A DNA stretch of 64,000 nt, from NCBI GenBank assembly GCA_016618085.1, contig JABLTG010000004.1, positions 186,001 to 250,000 of the forward strand. The letters are read 5' to 3'. Under the pieces are notes generated by a model, which did not search any database, had not been told where the DNA came from, and saw nothing but the letters and a program-made list of their open reading frames with translations. The stretch comes from Neovahlkampfia damariscottae. Its lineage: Eukaryota > Heterolobosea > Selenaionea > Neovahlkampfiida > Neovahlkampfiidae. A program made the position numbers and the translations under genes. Shown piece by piece: positions 21,912 through 33,205 of the stretch (position 1 is the first letter of the stretch; every line of letters starts with the position of its first letter).

Positions 21912-23221
21912 ATGACAGAAGAAAGGACACCATCAGAAAGTGAGATAACATATTCATTGATACCAAACGAAGTTATTGCTGAAGAAGAAGAAAAAGAAAA
22001 AAAGAAACATGTATTGAAAGCACCTCCTCTTTTCAAGTGTCGTTTTACAAATTTACATTGTCGTGATTTGGACGATGTTTGGTGGTGGACAACAAACCCA
22101 TTTATTTATTTTAATTTTGATAACTACAGAACAGGATCAACATCCACATGTTTTGCTGAAAATGATCCAGCATGGGAAAAAGTAAACTATTAATCTTTTT
22201 AAATTGTTTTTTGAGTTGTAAACAAAAAAAATTTAAAATTTTTCCATAGTGACCTTTTTTGGGATTATGAAACAAAATACTGGAAACACTTGAAATACAA
22301 AACATTCTCCATTGAACTTTGGGTATTTCATTTTTTTGTTGTTAATTTTTGTCAAAGAGTAACAATGTAATTGTGCCTTCTTTTTATTTAGGAAAAGTGG
22401 AATTAGATTTACAAACTATTGCTTCAGGTCCTAAGATTTTTGAATTACCTCTTAAAGTGATTTTTTTTTTTTAACATATCGCCAGAAAAAATCAAAAGTA
22501 TTCGAAAAAGCAAAAGTCAAATTTCTATTTCAAATGGAATGTTTCAGTTATTGTGAGATCAAATTAAACAACGTTGAATTTGAAATGTTTTCTATTCAAG
22601 AATCAGGAGTTGAAGATGAAACACCAGATTTATATATAACATACAATGGTACAATTGCAAATGGAAAATCAGGTGATCAAAAATGTAAATCAAAATCATC
22701 AAAAATCATAAGAGATAAGTAAAACAACAATATTTTTTTTTGAAATTTTTGAAGTGCTGCACCAAAATGGGTTGATGATGATCTTCCGATGATTGAATTA
22801 AATTTATCCTGGGACGAACTTAAAAGAGAAGAATTACGTATAGACATCAAATATGCAAAGACTGGTTTTGATAAAACAGTTGGAAAAGCGAGAGTAAGTC
22901 ATATAAAATTTTCTAACTTTTTAGTTGACATTTCAAACTTTAATAGAAGAAGGAGGATTGACAATAGGACCAAAATCTTGGTCAATTCCTATTGAATTTG
23001 ATGATAAAGTAGTAGGTACTCTTAAAGGTGACATAACTCTATCTGATCTTCCAATGTATTGTCAATTTGAAGAAGGATCAAGATTAAAAGGGAATGAATT
23101 CATTGGAGAACCTTCAATAAAAGGAATCAAAACTCCTGAAGGTTACAGACAATCCAGATATCAAGAAGTGGAAGTAAAAGAAAAAGAAGACGAAGAAAAA
23201 GTTCAAGTTCAACAAGAATGA
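21912..23221 (+). CDS. Two-C2-domain protein with predicted 2-nt and 1-nt exons
   Basis: About 350 residues with two C2-like domains: the first around 'LHCRDLDD', 'NDPAWEK' and 'YKTFSIELW', the second around 'NNVEFEMF', 'APKWVDDD' and 'LRIDIKYAKTG'. Such domains bind phospholipid or partners. Introns at 22457-22485, 22719-22754 and 22894-22924 splice simply. Between exons 1 and 2, and again before 'KVELDL', the frame closes only if the 68-69-nt gaps are read as intron/2-nt exon/intron (22182-22215, exon 22216-22217, 22218-22249) and intron/1-nt exon/intron (22323-22357, exon 22358, 22359-22391). All four introns have GT-AG ends and ordinary length. Start MTEERTPS is the first ATG. Product family moderate, gene certain. 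Confidence 0.7.
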
Positions 23222-23284
23222 AAATATTTATTATATCCAAAAAAAATCTGAAATATAAAATATAAATCATTTCAGGATTTTTAT

Positions 23285-23289
23285 CCAAT
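23285..23289. promoter_or_regulatory. CCAAT pentamer upstream of lipid kinase gene
   Basis: CCAAT 51 nt before the ATG at 23341; recurrent element. Confidence 0.4.
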
Positions 23290-23340
23290 CAAATTTTTGT
23301 TCTTATTTGGGTGAAACAAAACACTACGTCTTTTTGGTTT

Positions 23341-24532
23341 ATGACAAAGGAAGAAGAAACACCAAGAGGAAAACCAAAAAAGAGCTTTACTCACAGTGAA
23401 ATATTCAGATCTAATCCAGGTGAGTCTGAAATTCATTTTTCAGAGTATTTTTTTTGAAATTTAACTTTTTTCAGTTCATTCGGGACTCCTGTATTATTAT
23501 CCTCACCTATGGTTCGAGAAGGAAGTTCTATGTTGTTTGAAAATAGCAGTGGAACTTCTTTGTCAGAATCAACAAATCCATCTCCGATTAGATTTTTAGA
23601 AGCAAAAAAATTAGGATTTATTGTGAATCCTAAAGCAAATAAAGGAAAATGTGGTCAAATTTTCAAAGAAGAAATTATACCATTGGTGACCAAACATAAA
23701 GAAAAGATCGTTGAAATTGTATATACAAAGTGTAAATACGACGGTATAAGATTAGCACAAAAACTTTTAGATTCCAACCATGATATAATAGTAAGTGTTG
23801 GAGGAGATGGCACATTTTATGAGATTTTGAACGGTGCAATGACTCATGAACAAAAATCTCAATGTATTTTCGGATTGCTACCCCTAGGTAAAAGAACAAT
23901 GAAAGATTTTATTTATTAATACTTCTTTAGGATCTAGTAATAATTATGCCAAAAGTTTAGGGTTTGATATTAAAGATATGAACTATCAATACATGATTGA
24001 AGTTTTATTTTATTCTTATTGTGTCCCTGTTGATGTTGGAAAAATTATCTTCACCTCTTTGGAGGATAAAAATATTAAATTGGAATCATATTTTATTAAT
24101 TCTTCATCATTTGGTCATTCACCTTCCATAAATAACAATGAAGAAGCTGAATCAATAGAAAGTCAAAAAACAAATATCATAAAATATAGAATTGATTCAG
24201 ATGAATCCAAAAATAGTATTACAAGTTATTTTACAACAATTCAAATTGGTAAATACTTTGCAAATGAATTGGACATTTCTCCAAAGTCTTCGATTCAAGA
24301 TGGATTTTTTGATGTTTATATTGCAGGAGATTTAAGAAAATTTGATTTTAAAAAATTTAAAAAAGAGAAAATTCAACTCATAAAATGTTCAAGTTTTAGT
24401 GTAACTCCACAAATAGATGCAAATGTGTTAATTGAATGCGATGGGGAATTGGTTGGTAAATTACCTGCCAAATGGTCAATTCTTCAAAGAGATATTAACG
24501 TTATTGTTCCAAAAAATAAGGAAGATTTATAA
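23341..24532 (+). CDS. Diacylglycerol/sphingosine kinase family lipid kinase
   Basis: DAGK-catalytic-type lipid kinase, predicted to phosphorylate diacylglycerol, sphingosine or ceramide with ATP. Seen: 'LGFIVNPKANKGKCG', the nucleotide loop 'SVGGDGTFYEILNG', then 'LLPLGSSNNYAKSLG' created by removing 23888-23930, and the C-terminal 'DGFFDVYIAGDLRKF' and 'IECDGELVGKLPAKW'. About 350 residues, close to the small SphK/DAGK catalytic core. The first exon (MTKEEETPRGK) joins through 23420-23474. This needs either a 1-nt exon at 23444 between 24- and 30-nt introns, or a single intron using a weaker GTCTGA donor at 23424. No PH, C1 or membrane segment seen. Confidence 0.82.
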
Positions 24533-24564
24533 ATTTTTTCACTACTTTTTTTTTTTTAGTTTTT

Positions 24565-24581
24565 AATTCTCGCGGAGAATT
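24565..24581. repeat. Small perfect inverted repeat in intergenic DNA
   Basis: ATTCTC and GAGAAT arms around a GCG centre, between the lipid kinase and pentapeptide genes. It is too short to call a terminator, but it is one of the few GC-containing palindromes in the intergenic DNA. Confidence 0.3.
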
Positions 24582-24618
24582 ATTTATTTTTTGATTGGTT
24601 CATATTCTCCGAAAAAAA

Positions 24619-25248
24619 ATGAGCAAAGACATAAACGAAGGTTTGCAAATAAAACAAAATTAAACCAAACTGTCAGTAACATTCACAAGAAAAGAATTTA
24701 TTGTTCTTTTGAATTCAAACCAAACAGATAAAGGTAATATTAAATTTTATTCAAATTCACATTCTTATCAGGCCTTCAAGTTCCATTTTGTAATTTACAG
24801 AGTTTAGATTTAAGAGCTTTAAATTTAGAAAAAGTAAATTTCACAGGATGTAATTTATCTGGCTGTAATTTTGAATCAGCAAATTTAACTTCTGCGAAAT
24901 TTGATGATGCAAATTGTACTGGTGCTAATTTCCAAAAAGCAAATTTGAAAAAAGTAAAATAGGTTTATTTTTAACTTTTTTTTGAAGTCAACACTCACAA
25001 AATCAGATTTATCAAAAGCGAATTTTGAAAAAGCAGATTTACAATATGTCACTTTAACAGGTGCAAATTTAAATGAAGTTGTGCTTACAAATGCAAATTT
25101 ACAAGTAAAAAAAATAATAAATTGATAATAGTTTGCTCATATTGGTGGTTGCACTTTTGAAGGTGCTGTTTTTGAAGGTGTAAATTTATCAAACGTTTAT
25201 GGTGATGTTTCTAAATTAAAAAAAGAAAAAGTTGGTTCATCATGGTAA
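24619..25248 (+). CDS. Pentapeptide-repeat protein
   Basis: Spread over five exons (introns 24641-24676, 24734-24771, 24954-24987, 25105-25131), giving about 165 residues. From 'LQSLDLRALNLEKVNF' on, the A(D/N)LXX pentapeptide pattern runs nearly to the end ('CNLSGCNFESANLTSAKF', 'ANFEKADLQ', 'NANLQFAHIGGC'). This predicts a quadrilateral right-handed beta-helix. The pattern recalls KCTD9 but there is no BTB domain. ATG at 24619 with an ATTGG at 24594. Function unknown. Confidence 0.75.
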
Positions 25249-25354
25249 AAATCAAAAATATAATAAAAATTCATCTGATTTGTTTTTAAAATTGAAAAAA
25301 TTATAATAATTTTTTTTTTGAACCAATAGAAATTTTTTCCAAACTGAACCAACA

Positions 25355-28332
25355 ATGACCACAAATTTCGAAAATAAAATGGAGAGTTTTTGTGACTTAA
25401 GTATAAACAAAACTCAAAAAGATGCGTATTTATCTGAAATTAGAGACGGTTTGTTTTTTTTGTCCATAACAATTTTGAAGCAATAACAAAAAAAATCGTT
25501 GATTTAAACTCCGCAGTGAAATTCCTCGGACCATATCTTACTTCAGAAGATGAAAATACTCGAGGAAGAGGTATTTATTTTTTAAACCTCAAATTTTCTG
25601 AACAGGTTATGAAATTTTTTGGAATGTTATCGATTGCGTTGAAGATTCTGAGGTTTCAGATCAAAACACAACTTCAATGATGAAATTTTATGCTAATAGA
25701 CTCAATGATTTTTTAGCTCTTCCTGATTTAATTCCAGGTGCTTTAATTTGTTTTATCAAACTTTCAAAAATTACTCAAAATGATGCTGCCAATTTTATGA
25801 TACAATTATTTGCTGAAGTGTCCGTAATGTCATTATCACAACCTGTTAGATATCAAATTTTTCAAATTTTAGACAAAATTCTTTCAAGATTTCCAGAAAG
25901 TTTGTCTTCCATATTTTCTTATAACCTATTTAGTTTGTAAAGACGAATTTGTTCAAGGGTTTATTACAAGCATGGACGGAGAAAGAGATCCTATAAATTT
26001 ATTATTTCTCTTCAAAATGATTCCAAAAATCACTAAAATTGCTGGTGAATGTGTTGAATATTTTGCAGAAGAATTTTTTGATGTAATTTGTTGTTATTAT
26101 CCTATTTCATTTAAAACAGATGACAATGATCCAAGAGGAATCACAGCAAAAGATTTAGCAGATAGCTTAAAGGAGGCAATGAATTGCACACCTTTGTTTG
26201 CTCCATTCGCAATTCCTTTCTATCTTGAAAAATTATCATCTTCACAAGTTGAAGTAAAGAGTGAAACATTAGAATTACTTGGTGAAGCAGCTTTAAATTT
26301 TGGAAGAAAAGAATTGATTGCATTTGCATCTGAACTTTGGCCTTCATTGAAAACTGAACTGTTAAGATCAGCAAATAATGAAATTTTGGATATTTGTTTA
26401 GTTACAATTGGAAAAGTTTGCAAAGCATTGTGTGAAGGTGAAGATACTGATAGATACAAATTGAACTCTATTGCTGGATTGACTGACTCAGCTGTAAAAG
26501 AATTGATGTCACCAGAATCAAAAATGGCTCCATTATATGCATTAATGTTGAAATCCGCTTGTATTACATCATATCAATCATGTAGATTGATCTTTAATCA
26601 TATCATTCCTCAGATCATTGGAATATTTCATGATTATGATGGAAGAGATAAAAAATCAGGTTGTTTAACAATGTTCAGTAGATTATTAGAATCTATTTAT
26701 TCTTTTGATAATTTAAAAGAAACTGAATTAATCAAAGAAATTTATGAAATTGTCAGAGAATCGTTTTTAAATGAAGATATAAAATCAGAATCAATTAATG
26801 CATTAACCAGATTAGTTTTGTTTCCAAAATTTGTTGATATTGAAAAAGAATTTGAAATTATTTTGACTCACTTATTTTCAAATGAAAAAATTAGAGAAAG
26901 TACTTTGTTAAGTTTAGAATGGACTTCTGAAAAAAATCCAAAAATAGTAACTGAATTTTTAATCCAAAAATTATCAGAAAACTTCAATGACAATGAAAAA
27001 GAAATCAATGAAATTTATGAATACTTTGGAAAGAATTGTTCTTCATTACATTCTGAATTAGTTTTCAATTTATTTTCAACTTTGGAATTATTATCAAAAG
27101 AAAAGAATTTTGAAAAAATTGATAATTTGTTAAATTCAATTGAAACTATTTCAAAAAATGCTAAAAATTTGAAAGTATCAACAAATTCAATTGACATTAT
27201 TGTTGGATGTGTTGAAGCAATGGTTCTATCAGGATTTGAAATGAATGAATCATTGGTCAAAAAATTAAGTAGTATTATGTTGAACTTACAAAAAAGTTTG
27301 TCAAGTTCAGATCAAAAAGATATTATTGACAGATATCTTGAGGTTTCCTTATTTAAGTCATATGATGAAAATATTCACAAAATAACACTTATTCAATCAA
27401 TTCTTATTGGATTACAAAGTTCGATTGAAATACCAAAGGTGAATATTCTTTTAGATTTGATGATGGAATTTTCAATCAAATCAAAATCAAATCTTGATTC
27501 AATGAATGCAGCTCATACTATTGGATGCATCATTAATAAGTCAACAGATTTGAATTTAATTCAAGAATTTTCTGAAAAAATTGTAAATTTTGTAGAAGAT
27601 GAAAAACTCATTTTAGAAGAAAAAAAGAAGGCAATTTATACATTCTCGTGGATACTCAAAGCAATTGTAATGTCAGGTAAAACTAAAATTAGTGATTCCA
27701 TGACTAAAGTTGCTTCAAAATTATTAACAAATCCTGAGATTGCATCAGAATCAGCAAATATATATGAAATCGTATTATCTGAAAATTCACTTTTGAACAA
27801 GTCTACATTTGCAAGAGTTCAAGTTTTATACAAACAAAGATTCTTTAGTGTGAATTTACATGGATTATTATCAAAGTTAAAAGAATCAAAAGAAAATGAA
27901 TTTCCAGTTCTTTTGGCTGTTGCAAATATGATCAAACATATTCCACATTCAGTTTTATTGAATGACATAAATAATATTTTTCCAATTGTGGTCAAGGCAT
28001 TATCATCAGAAGAGAAGAGATTAATTTCAGCAGGCATCAAAACAGTATTGGTTTTAATACAACAATCAAAAGATAAAGTTGTCGAAAATTTGAATACAAT
28101 TATTAAATCATTATTGAATTGCACAAAAAACATGGAGTCAATGGAAATTAGAATTTTATCATTGAAATGTTTACAAGAAATTGCAGCTGATTATCCATTT
28201 GTTTTTATCTTTCCTTATCAAAATGATATTTTGGAAGTTTTAGATGATGTTTTAGATGATCCAAAGAGAAAAGTTAGAGCAGAAGCTGTAATTTGTAATC
28301 ATTTATGGTTTGGAATCAAAGATGGAAATTGA
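25355..28332 (+). CDS. MMS19: MMS19, cytosolic Fe-S cluster targeting factor
   Basis: HEAT-repeat protein of the cytosolic iron-sulfur assembly (CIA) targeting complex, which delivers Fe-S clusters to DNA helicases and polymerases. The MMS19 signature is clear: 'CYYPISFKTDDNDPRGIT', 'DLADSLKEAMNCTPLFAPFAIPFYLEKL', and the N-terminal 'RDPINLLFLFKMIP'. The C-terminal HEAT repeats are continuous to 28332. The 5' part is split: exon from the ATG at 25355, an exon giving 'KIVDLNSAVKFLGPYL', an exon giving 'YEIFWNVIDCVED', and an intron near 25902-25936 restoring 'FPEICKDEFVQGF'. A CCAAT at 25323-25327 precedes the start. About 920 residues. Confidence 0.92.
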
Positions 28333-28363
28333 TTAATAAATTTTTACTTCATTTTTTTTTTGA

Positions 28364-28368
28364 CCAAT
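28364..28368. promoter_or_regulatory. CCAAT pentamer upstream of BCS1 gene
   Basis: CCAAT 5 nt before the ATG at 28374 and the only such site in the 41-bp gap between MMS19 and BCS1. Confidence 0.4.
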
Positions 28369-28373
28369 CACAA

Positions 28374-29927
28374 ATGTCATTCATCATCAATTTGTTGAGT
28401 AAAATAAAAGAAAGAGCAGGATCTTTTTTTGATGAGAGTAAAACTTTGACACAAGAATGGTTAAAAAAGAATTTAACTTTGAAAAATATTATTTTGATGA
28501 GCACAACAAGTAACAAACGATTTTTATTAAAAACCTTTATTTTTATCAGGTGGTGCAATCACTTATGCTGCTTCTTCTGCTTATAAATTTTATTTGAGAA
28601 AATTTTCACACTCCATTGAAATTTCTATGAGCGGTAAAAATATAAAAAACAATTGTTAAATTTTCAACAAATAGATGAAGCATTTTATTGGATTCTTTTC
28701 TGGTTAAAAGATCAAGAATACACATCAAAAACACCATTTTTGTCAGTGGTCAGCGGAAAACCTCATTCTTCAGTTTTCAGAGCAAATCAAAGAACAGCAA
28801 AAGAAAAAAACAAAACTGATTTAACATTTGTTCCATCACCCGGAAAACATAAGTTAACATTCAATGGAAAGACTTTTTACATTCAATATGATGAGGTTTT
28901 AAGCTTTCAAAAAACTAAAGAAGCACTATCAAAAAAAGGTCAACTTATTCTCACCGTTTTTGGTGCAGAAAATCAAGATTTTTTGAAAAACTTCATCAAT
29001 GAAACACAAGAGTTATTTTTAAAAAGCTTTTATGGTCAAACATTGATTTATGTTAATACAATCAACGATACCTTTGAACCAAAAATTTCGAGAGCAAAAA
29101 GAGATCCTTCAACTGTTGTTTTAGAAAATGGCTTTTATGATTCTTTGGTAGAAGACGCAAAGAACTTCCTTTCAAAAAAACAATGGTATGCAAATCATGG
29201 AATTCCATTCAGAAGGTAAATAATCAAATGTAAATTTAACACAAATCACAGAGGATATTTACTATATGGTCCTCCTGGTACAGGAAAAACGAGGTATTAT
29301 TCATGAAACTAATTATGTTAGTACAATTTTAGCACTTGCAGGAACATTAGATTTGAATATTGCTATGGTCAATTTATCATCAAAGGAATTAGACGACGAT
29401 GGATTATATGAATTACTTTTGAATGTAATTATTTAATTGATTCATTATTTCATAGACTCCTGAAAATTCCATCATTTTATTGGAAGATATTGATCATGTG
29501 TTAAATTCCAAAAACACAGAAATTTCATTTTCTGGATTGTTAAATAGTATTGATGGTGTTATGGCACAAGAAGGAAGATTATTATTCTGTACAACCAATA
29601 ATGTTTTGAAATTGGATGAAGCTTTGCTTAGACCAGGAAGAATTGATTGTGTTCATGAATTGTAATATTTAAATATTTATTAATCAATTTCTCAATAGAA
29701 CTTATGCAAAAAATGAACAAATTGAGAATATGTTTTTGAATTTTTATCCAAATTCAAAAGATTATGCTTCTAAATTTCTCAAATCTGTTCGTGGTGTCGG
29801 AAATGATAAACCTGTGACATGTGCCACACTTCAAGCTCATTTTTTGAAGTTTATTGATGAACCAAAAAAGTCAGTAGAACATGTAGAAGAGATTTTTATG
29901 GATAAATTTGAATCTTCAAAAATTTAA
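28374..29927 (+). CDS. BCS1: Mitochondrial BCS1-type AAA ATPase
   Basis: AAA ATPase of the BCS1 group, the inner-membrane translocase that inserts the Rieske Fe-S protein into complex III. An N-terminal helix around 'GAITYAASSAYKFYL' fits the single membrane anchor. The BCS1-specific domain contains 'RANQRTAKEKN' and 'LSKKQWYANHGIPFRRGYLL'. The AAA core has Walker A 'LYGPPGTGKTS', Walker B 'IILLEDIDHV', and 'TNNVLKLDEALLRPGRID'. Several introns of roughly 28-42 nt interrupt it, including ones around 28512-28551, 29215-29250, 29294-29321 and 29425-29455. ATG at 28374. Implies respiring mitochondria with a bc1 complex. Confidence 0.92.
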
Positions 29928-30044
29928 ATAAAAATCATTTTCTAATTTGAATTATAGTTAAATTGATTGGATGATTCAGTTGGAGGTATTTTCATTGGTT
30001 CATTCAATTTTTGCGCTTCGGAAAAAACAGTTGAAACCTATTCA

Positions 30045-31091
30045 ATGCTGGATCATGAGTATCACCGAAAATATGATGAAATATGTGATTTGTACACAGA
30101 TGACTCAAATAAAAAGATGTACGGAGATACTTATCCTTACTATGTCGTCCAATTTGAAACAATTAAAAACGAGAAGTTATCTTTTCAAATGAATTTTGAT
30201 GGTATTCCTTGAATTTTTTGAATTTTTAGATGAATTACTCGAATTAGTTTGTAAATTAGAAGAACAATTTGGCATTTCTGATGCTCGTTTTTTACACAAA
30301 AATCATATTGTAACTTTACAAGAATTAGTTGGAGATGTATTTCGTTGGAGGAATGTAACTCTAATATTGGATGAAATAGATGAATATTTAATTAAAACAA
30401 AACAAGAAGAACAAAGTTTTGTGGTAATGGAGATTTCATCTTTATCAATCCCATTTAATGATGAAGATGATTTTAATTTTGAAAATACTGTAGATTACTT
30501 AGAAGCTGAAGACGAAGATTTATTTGTAACTTTCAAAAAAAAAATTTTTACATTTTTCATTATATAGTTTGATTCTGTTGAACCACATGACTATGCATTG
30601 GATTTATTTGAACATGCTAAAAAAATGCGTAATTTAGATTCTGACTTGGATTTGAATCAATTTTTCAGTACCATTAAAGATGGTCTGGAGAAAGTTGCTG
30701 AAATACGTGATTTACAACGTGATGAGTACTGGAATGATAAATCGAACAGATTTGAATTAATAGGAAAAAAGTCACCACGGATGTTTCAATTTTATGATGG
30801 AAAACATCCACGACCACAAGAGATGGACCCTCGTCAAATTTTGAATTTTTGTTTTTTCAAGATTTCAGATTTTCATGGTTTTTGTTCTTTAACAGATGAT
30901 AGAAAGATATATGGTGTAATTTTAAATCCAAATTCTGAGAAACAAAAACCCTTATGCGAGTAATTGATTTTTGAAGTTAACTTTTTTAAAGATATTTGAT
31001 AATGAATTGTGGATATCCTTTTTTTATGGTTCAACCATATTTGGATGTTTTTGATGATATTGTTATGATAATTTTGAGTTCATTGGAGTAA
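30045..31091 (+). CDS. Unrecognised acidic protein
   Basis: About 315 residues, four exons. Introns: 30202-30229, one around 30524-30567 and 30960-30991, all phase-consistent. It reads MLDHEYHRKYDE at the start, has an acidic middle ('EDDFNFEN', 'EAEDEDLF'), and ends 'GYPFFMVQPYLDVFDD'. The ATG at 30045 is preferred because the frame upstream lacks ATG, and an ATTGG lies at about 29994. It is alpha-helical with no motif I can name, so no function is proposed. It sits head to tail between BCS1 and the DDX24-like helicase. Confidence 0.6.
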
Positions 31092-31132
31092 ATCTTTTTT
31101 TGGTCTTTATTTATAGTCTTGTTATTTCTCCG

Positions 31133-31137
31133 CCAAT
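31133..31137. promoter_or_regulatory. CCAAT pentamer upstream of DDX24-like gene
   Basis: CCAAT 12 nt before the ATG at 31150; recurrent element. Confidence 0.4.
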
Positions 31138-31149
31138 CAATTTTCTCTA

Positions 31150-33145
31150 ATGGTGCATAAAAAATCACACAAAAGAGCAAAGAAAAAAACATCACAAACA
31201 GAAGATGAAGGAAAGATATTAACAACTTTATCTATTGATGAGAAAAATGCAAATATGGAAGGATTACTTTCTTTTGAAGAATTAGATGGATCTGCTTTTG
31301 AATTTTACTCTGGCAAAACATCACAACTTAAAGAAGACTCTGATGATTCAGGTGATGAGGATTTCAAAGCATTTGATGAAGAATTTGAAAGAGAAGAAGC
31401 AAAAAAGAAGAAGAAAAAAAAACAAAAAAAAAAAACGGAAGAAATCAAACAAGATGAGGAAGAAACTGAACAAAAAAAACTCGATATGTCAAAATGGGAT
31501 GCATTAGGCTTGCCTGAAACAATCATAAATAATTTAGAAAAAATGAAATTTACAAAACCAACAGCAGTGCAAGAAGCTGCTGTTCCAAAAGGAATTAAAA
31601 ATTCAGCAGATATTTTAATTGCAGCAGAGACTGGGTCTGGAAAAACATTAGCGTAAGAATTGGATAAAATTTAACATTGATTTCAGATTTGGAATTCCAA
31701 TTGTTACCAAATTATTAAAAGACAGAACAAGCAATAAAAAAGGTCTTAAAGGATTGATTTTAACACCAACAAGAGAATTAGCATTACAAATTTCCAAACA
31801 TTTCAAACCAATCATCAAAGATACAAAACTCACTTGTGCAACAATTGTAGGAGGAATGAGCTCTGATAAACAACAAAGATTAATTTCATATCAACCTGAT
31901 ATCATTGTAGCTACAACAGGTAGATATTGGGATTTAGTTTCTCAACAAAATATTGAATATTTACAAAATTTTCAAAACTTAAAATATTTTGTTTTGGATG
32001 AAGCTGATAGGATGATTTCTGATGGACATTTTAAGGAATTAAAACAAATTTTAGAATTAATAAAAGATCAAAGAAGTGGATATAAAAAACCTCCAAAAAT
32101 ACAAAATTACGTATGTAGTGCAACTTTGACGTTATCTTCCAAATTCAAATATAAAGCAAAAAAAAAAGATGATGATCAAAAAACTATTGATCAATTAATG
32201 GAATTACTTGAAATTGATCCAAATGGTAATAATTCAGAAATTATTGATTTGACAACATCCAATCAAATGGCAAAAAGTTTGACTGAATCACAAATTCAAT
32301 GTTTAATTGAAGATAAATCATTATATGTTTATTATTTTACATTTATGTATCCAGGAAGAACTTTAGTATTTGCAAATTCAATTTCAAATGTGAGAAGATT
32401 ATATGGTGTTTTGAATTTATTAGAAGTACCTTCAACTATTCTTCATGGTGAATTACAACAAAAACAAAGATTAAAAAACTTGGAAAAATTTCAAAAAAAT
32501 GATAATTGTGTGTTAATTTCAACTGATGTCGCTGCTAGAGGTATTGATATTCAAGGAGTAAAATATGTTATTCATTATGAATTACCAACTTCAACAGATG
32601 GATACGTTCATAGATGTGGTAGAACTGGAAGAGCTTTTTCAGATGGGTTTTCAGTCGCATTGGTTACACCTGCAGATAAGAAAATTTACTTACAAATTTG
32701 TAATGCGACACACAAACCTAATGGAATTGATCCATTTCCAATTGAAGAAGCTTATTTAAAAGATTTGAGACTTAGAATTAAACTTGCAACAACAATTGAA
32801 GAAAAATACAAAAAACATAAGAAAGATAAAACAAATGCTTCTTGGTTTGTTCAAAATGCAAAAGAAATGGACATTGAAATTGATGACACATTGTAAGCTT
32901 ATTTTGATGATTTTTTATTTTTTTTTAGTTTCCCTGGTATTAAGAGTCAAGCAAAGCATGAATTAAAAGACAGAGATTTAGAAAGAGCAAAAGAAAAATT
33001 AAAACAAGAATTAAAAAGACCAATTAAAAATGAGAAAAGATTGAGCAAGAGGTATTTGACATATGAACCTCTTAGGTCAACAAAAACAAATGCAAAAGAA
33101 GATTTTGATATGACAAATAATTCCAAAAAGAGAAAAAGAGAATAA
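31150..33145 (+). CDS. DEAD-box RNA helicase, DDX24/Mak5-like
   Basis: ATP-dependent RNA helicase of the Mak5/DDX24 group, nucleolar and needed for 60S ribosome assembly. Basic head with acidic/Lys runs, Q-motif region 'WDALGLPETI', motif I 'AAETGSGKT', Ia 'PTRELALQ', motif II 'DEAD', motif III 'SAT', then 'ILHGELQQKQR', 'STDVAARGIDIQ' and motif VI 'HRCGRTGRA'. The second motif region 'TTGRYWDLV' and the long lobe-joining insert fit Mak5. A 34-36-nt intron near 31653 joins 'KTLA' to 'FGIPIV', and one at about 32895-32928 adds a basic tail ending 'KKRKRE' at 33145. Confidence 0.9.
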
Positions 33146-33186
33146 AATCTATTTTCAAAAATCAATTTCAGAATTGAATATTTTAA

Positions 33187-33191
33187 CCAAT
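33187..33191. promoter_or_regulatory. CCAAT pentamer upstream of DUF4116 gene
   Basis: CCAAT 14 nt before the ATG at 33206; recurrent element. Confidence 0.4.
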
Positions 33192-33205
33192 CAACGCGTG
33201 ACTTA

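Noticed and set aside
25902-25936. Apparent break between the 5' part and the long frame of MMS19
   Set aside because: A normal short GT-AG intron restores the frame and a natural sequence, so this is not a pseudogene.
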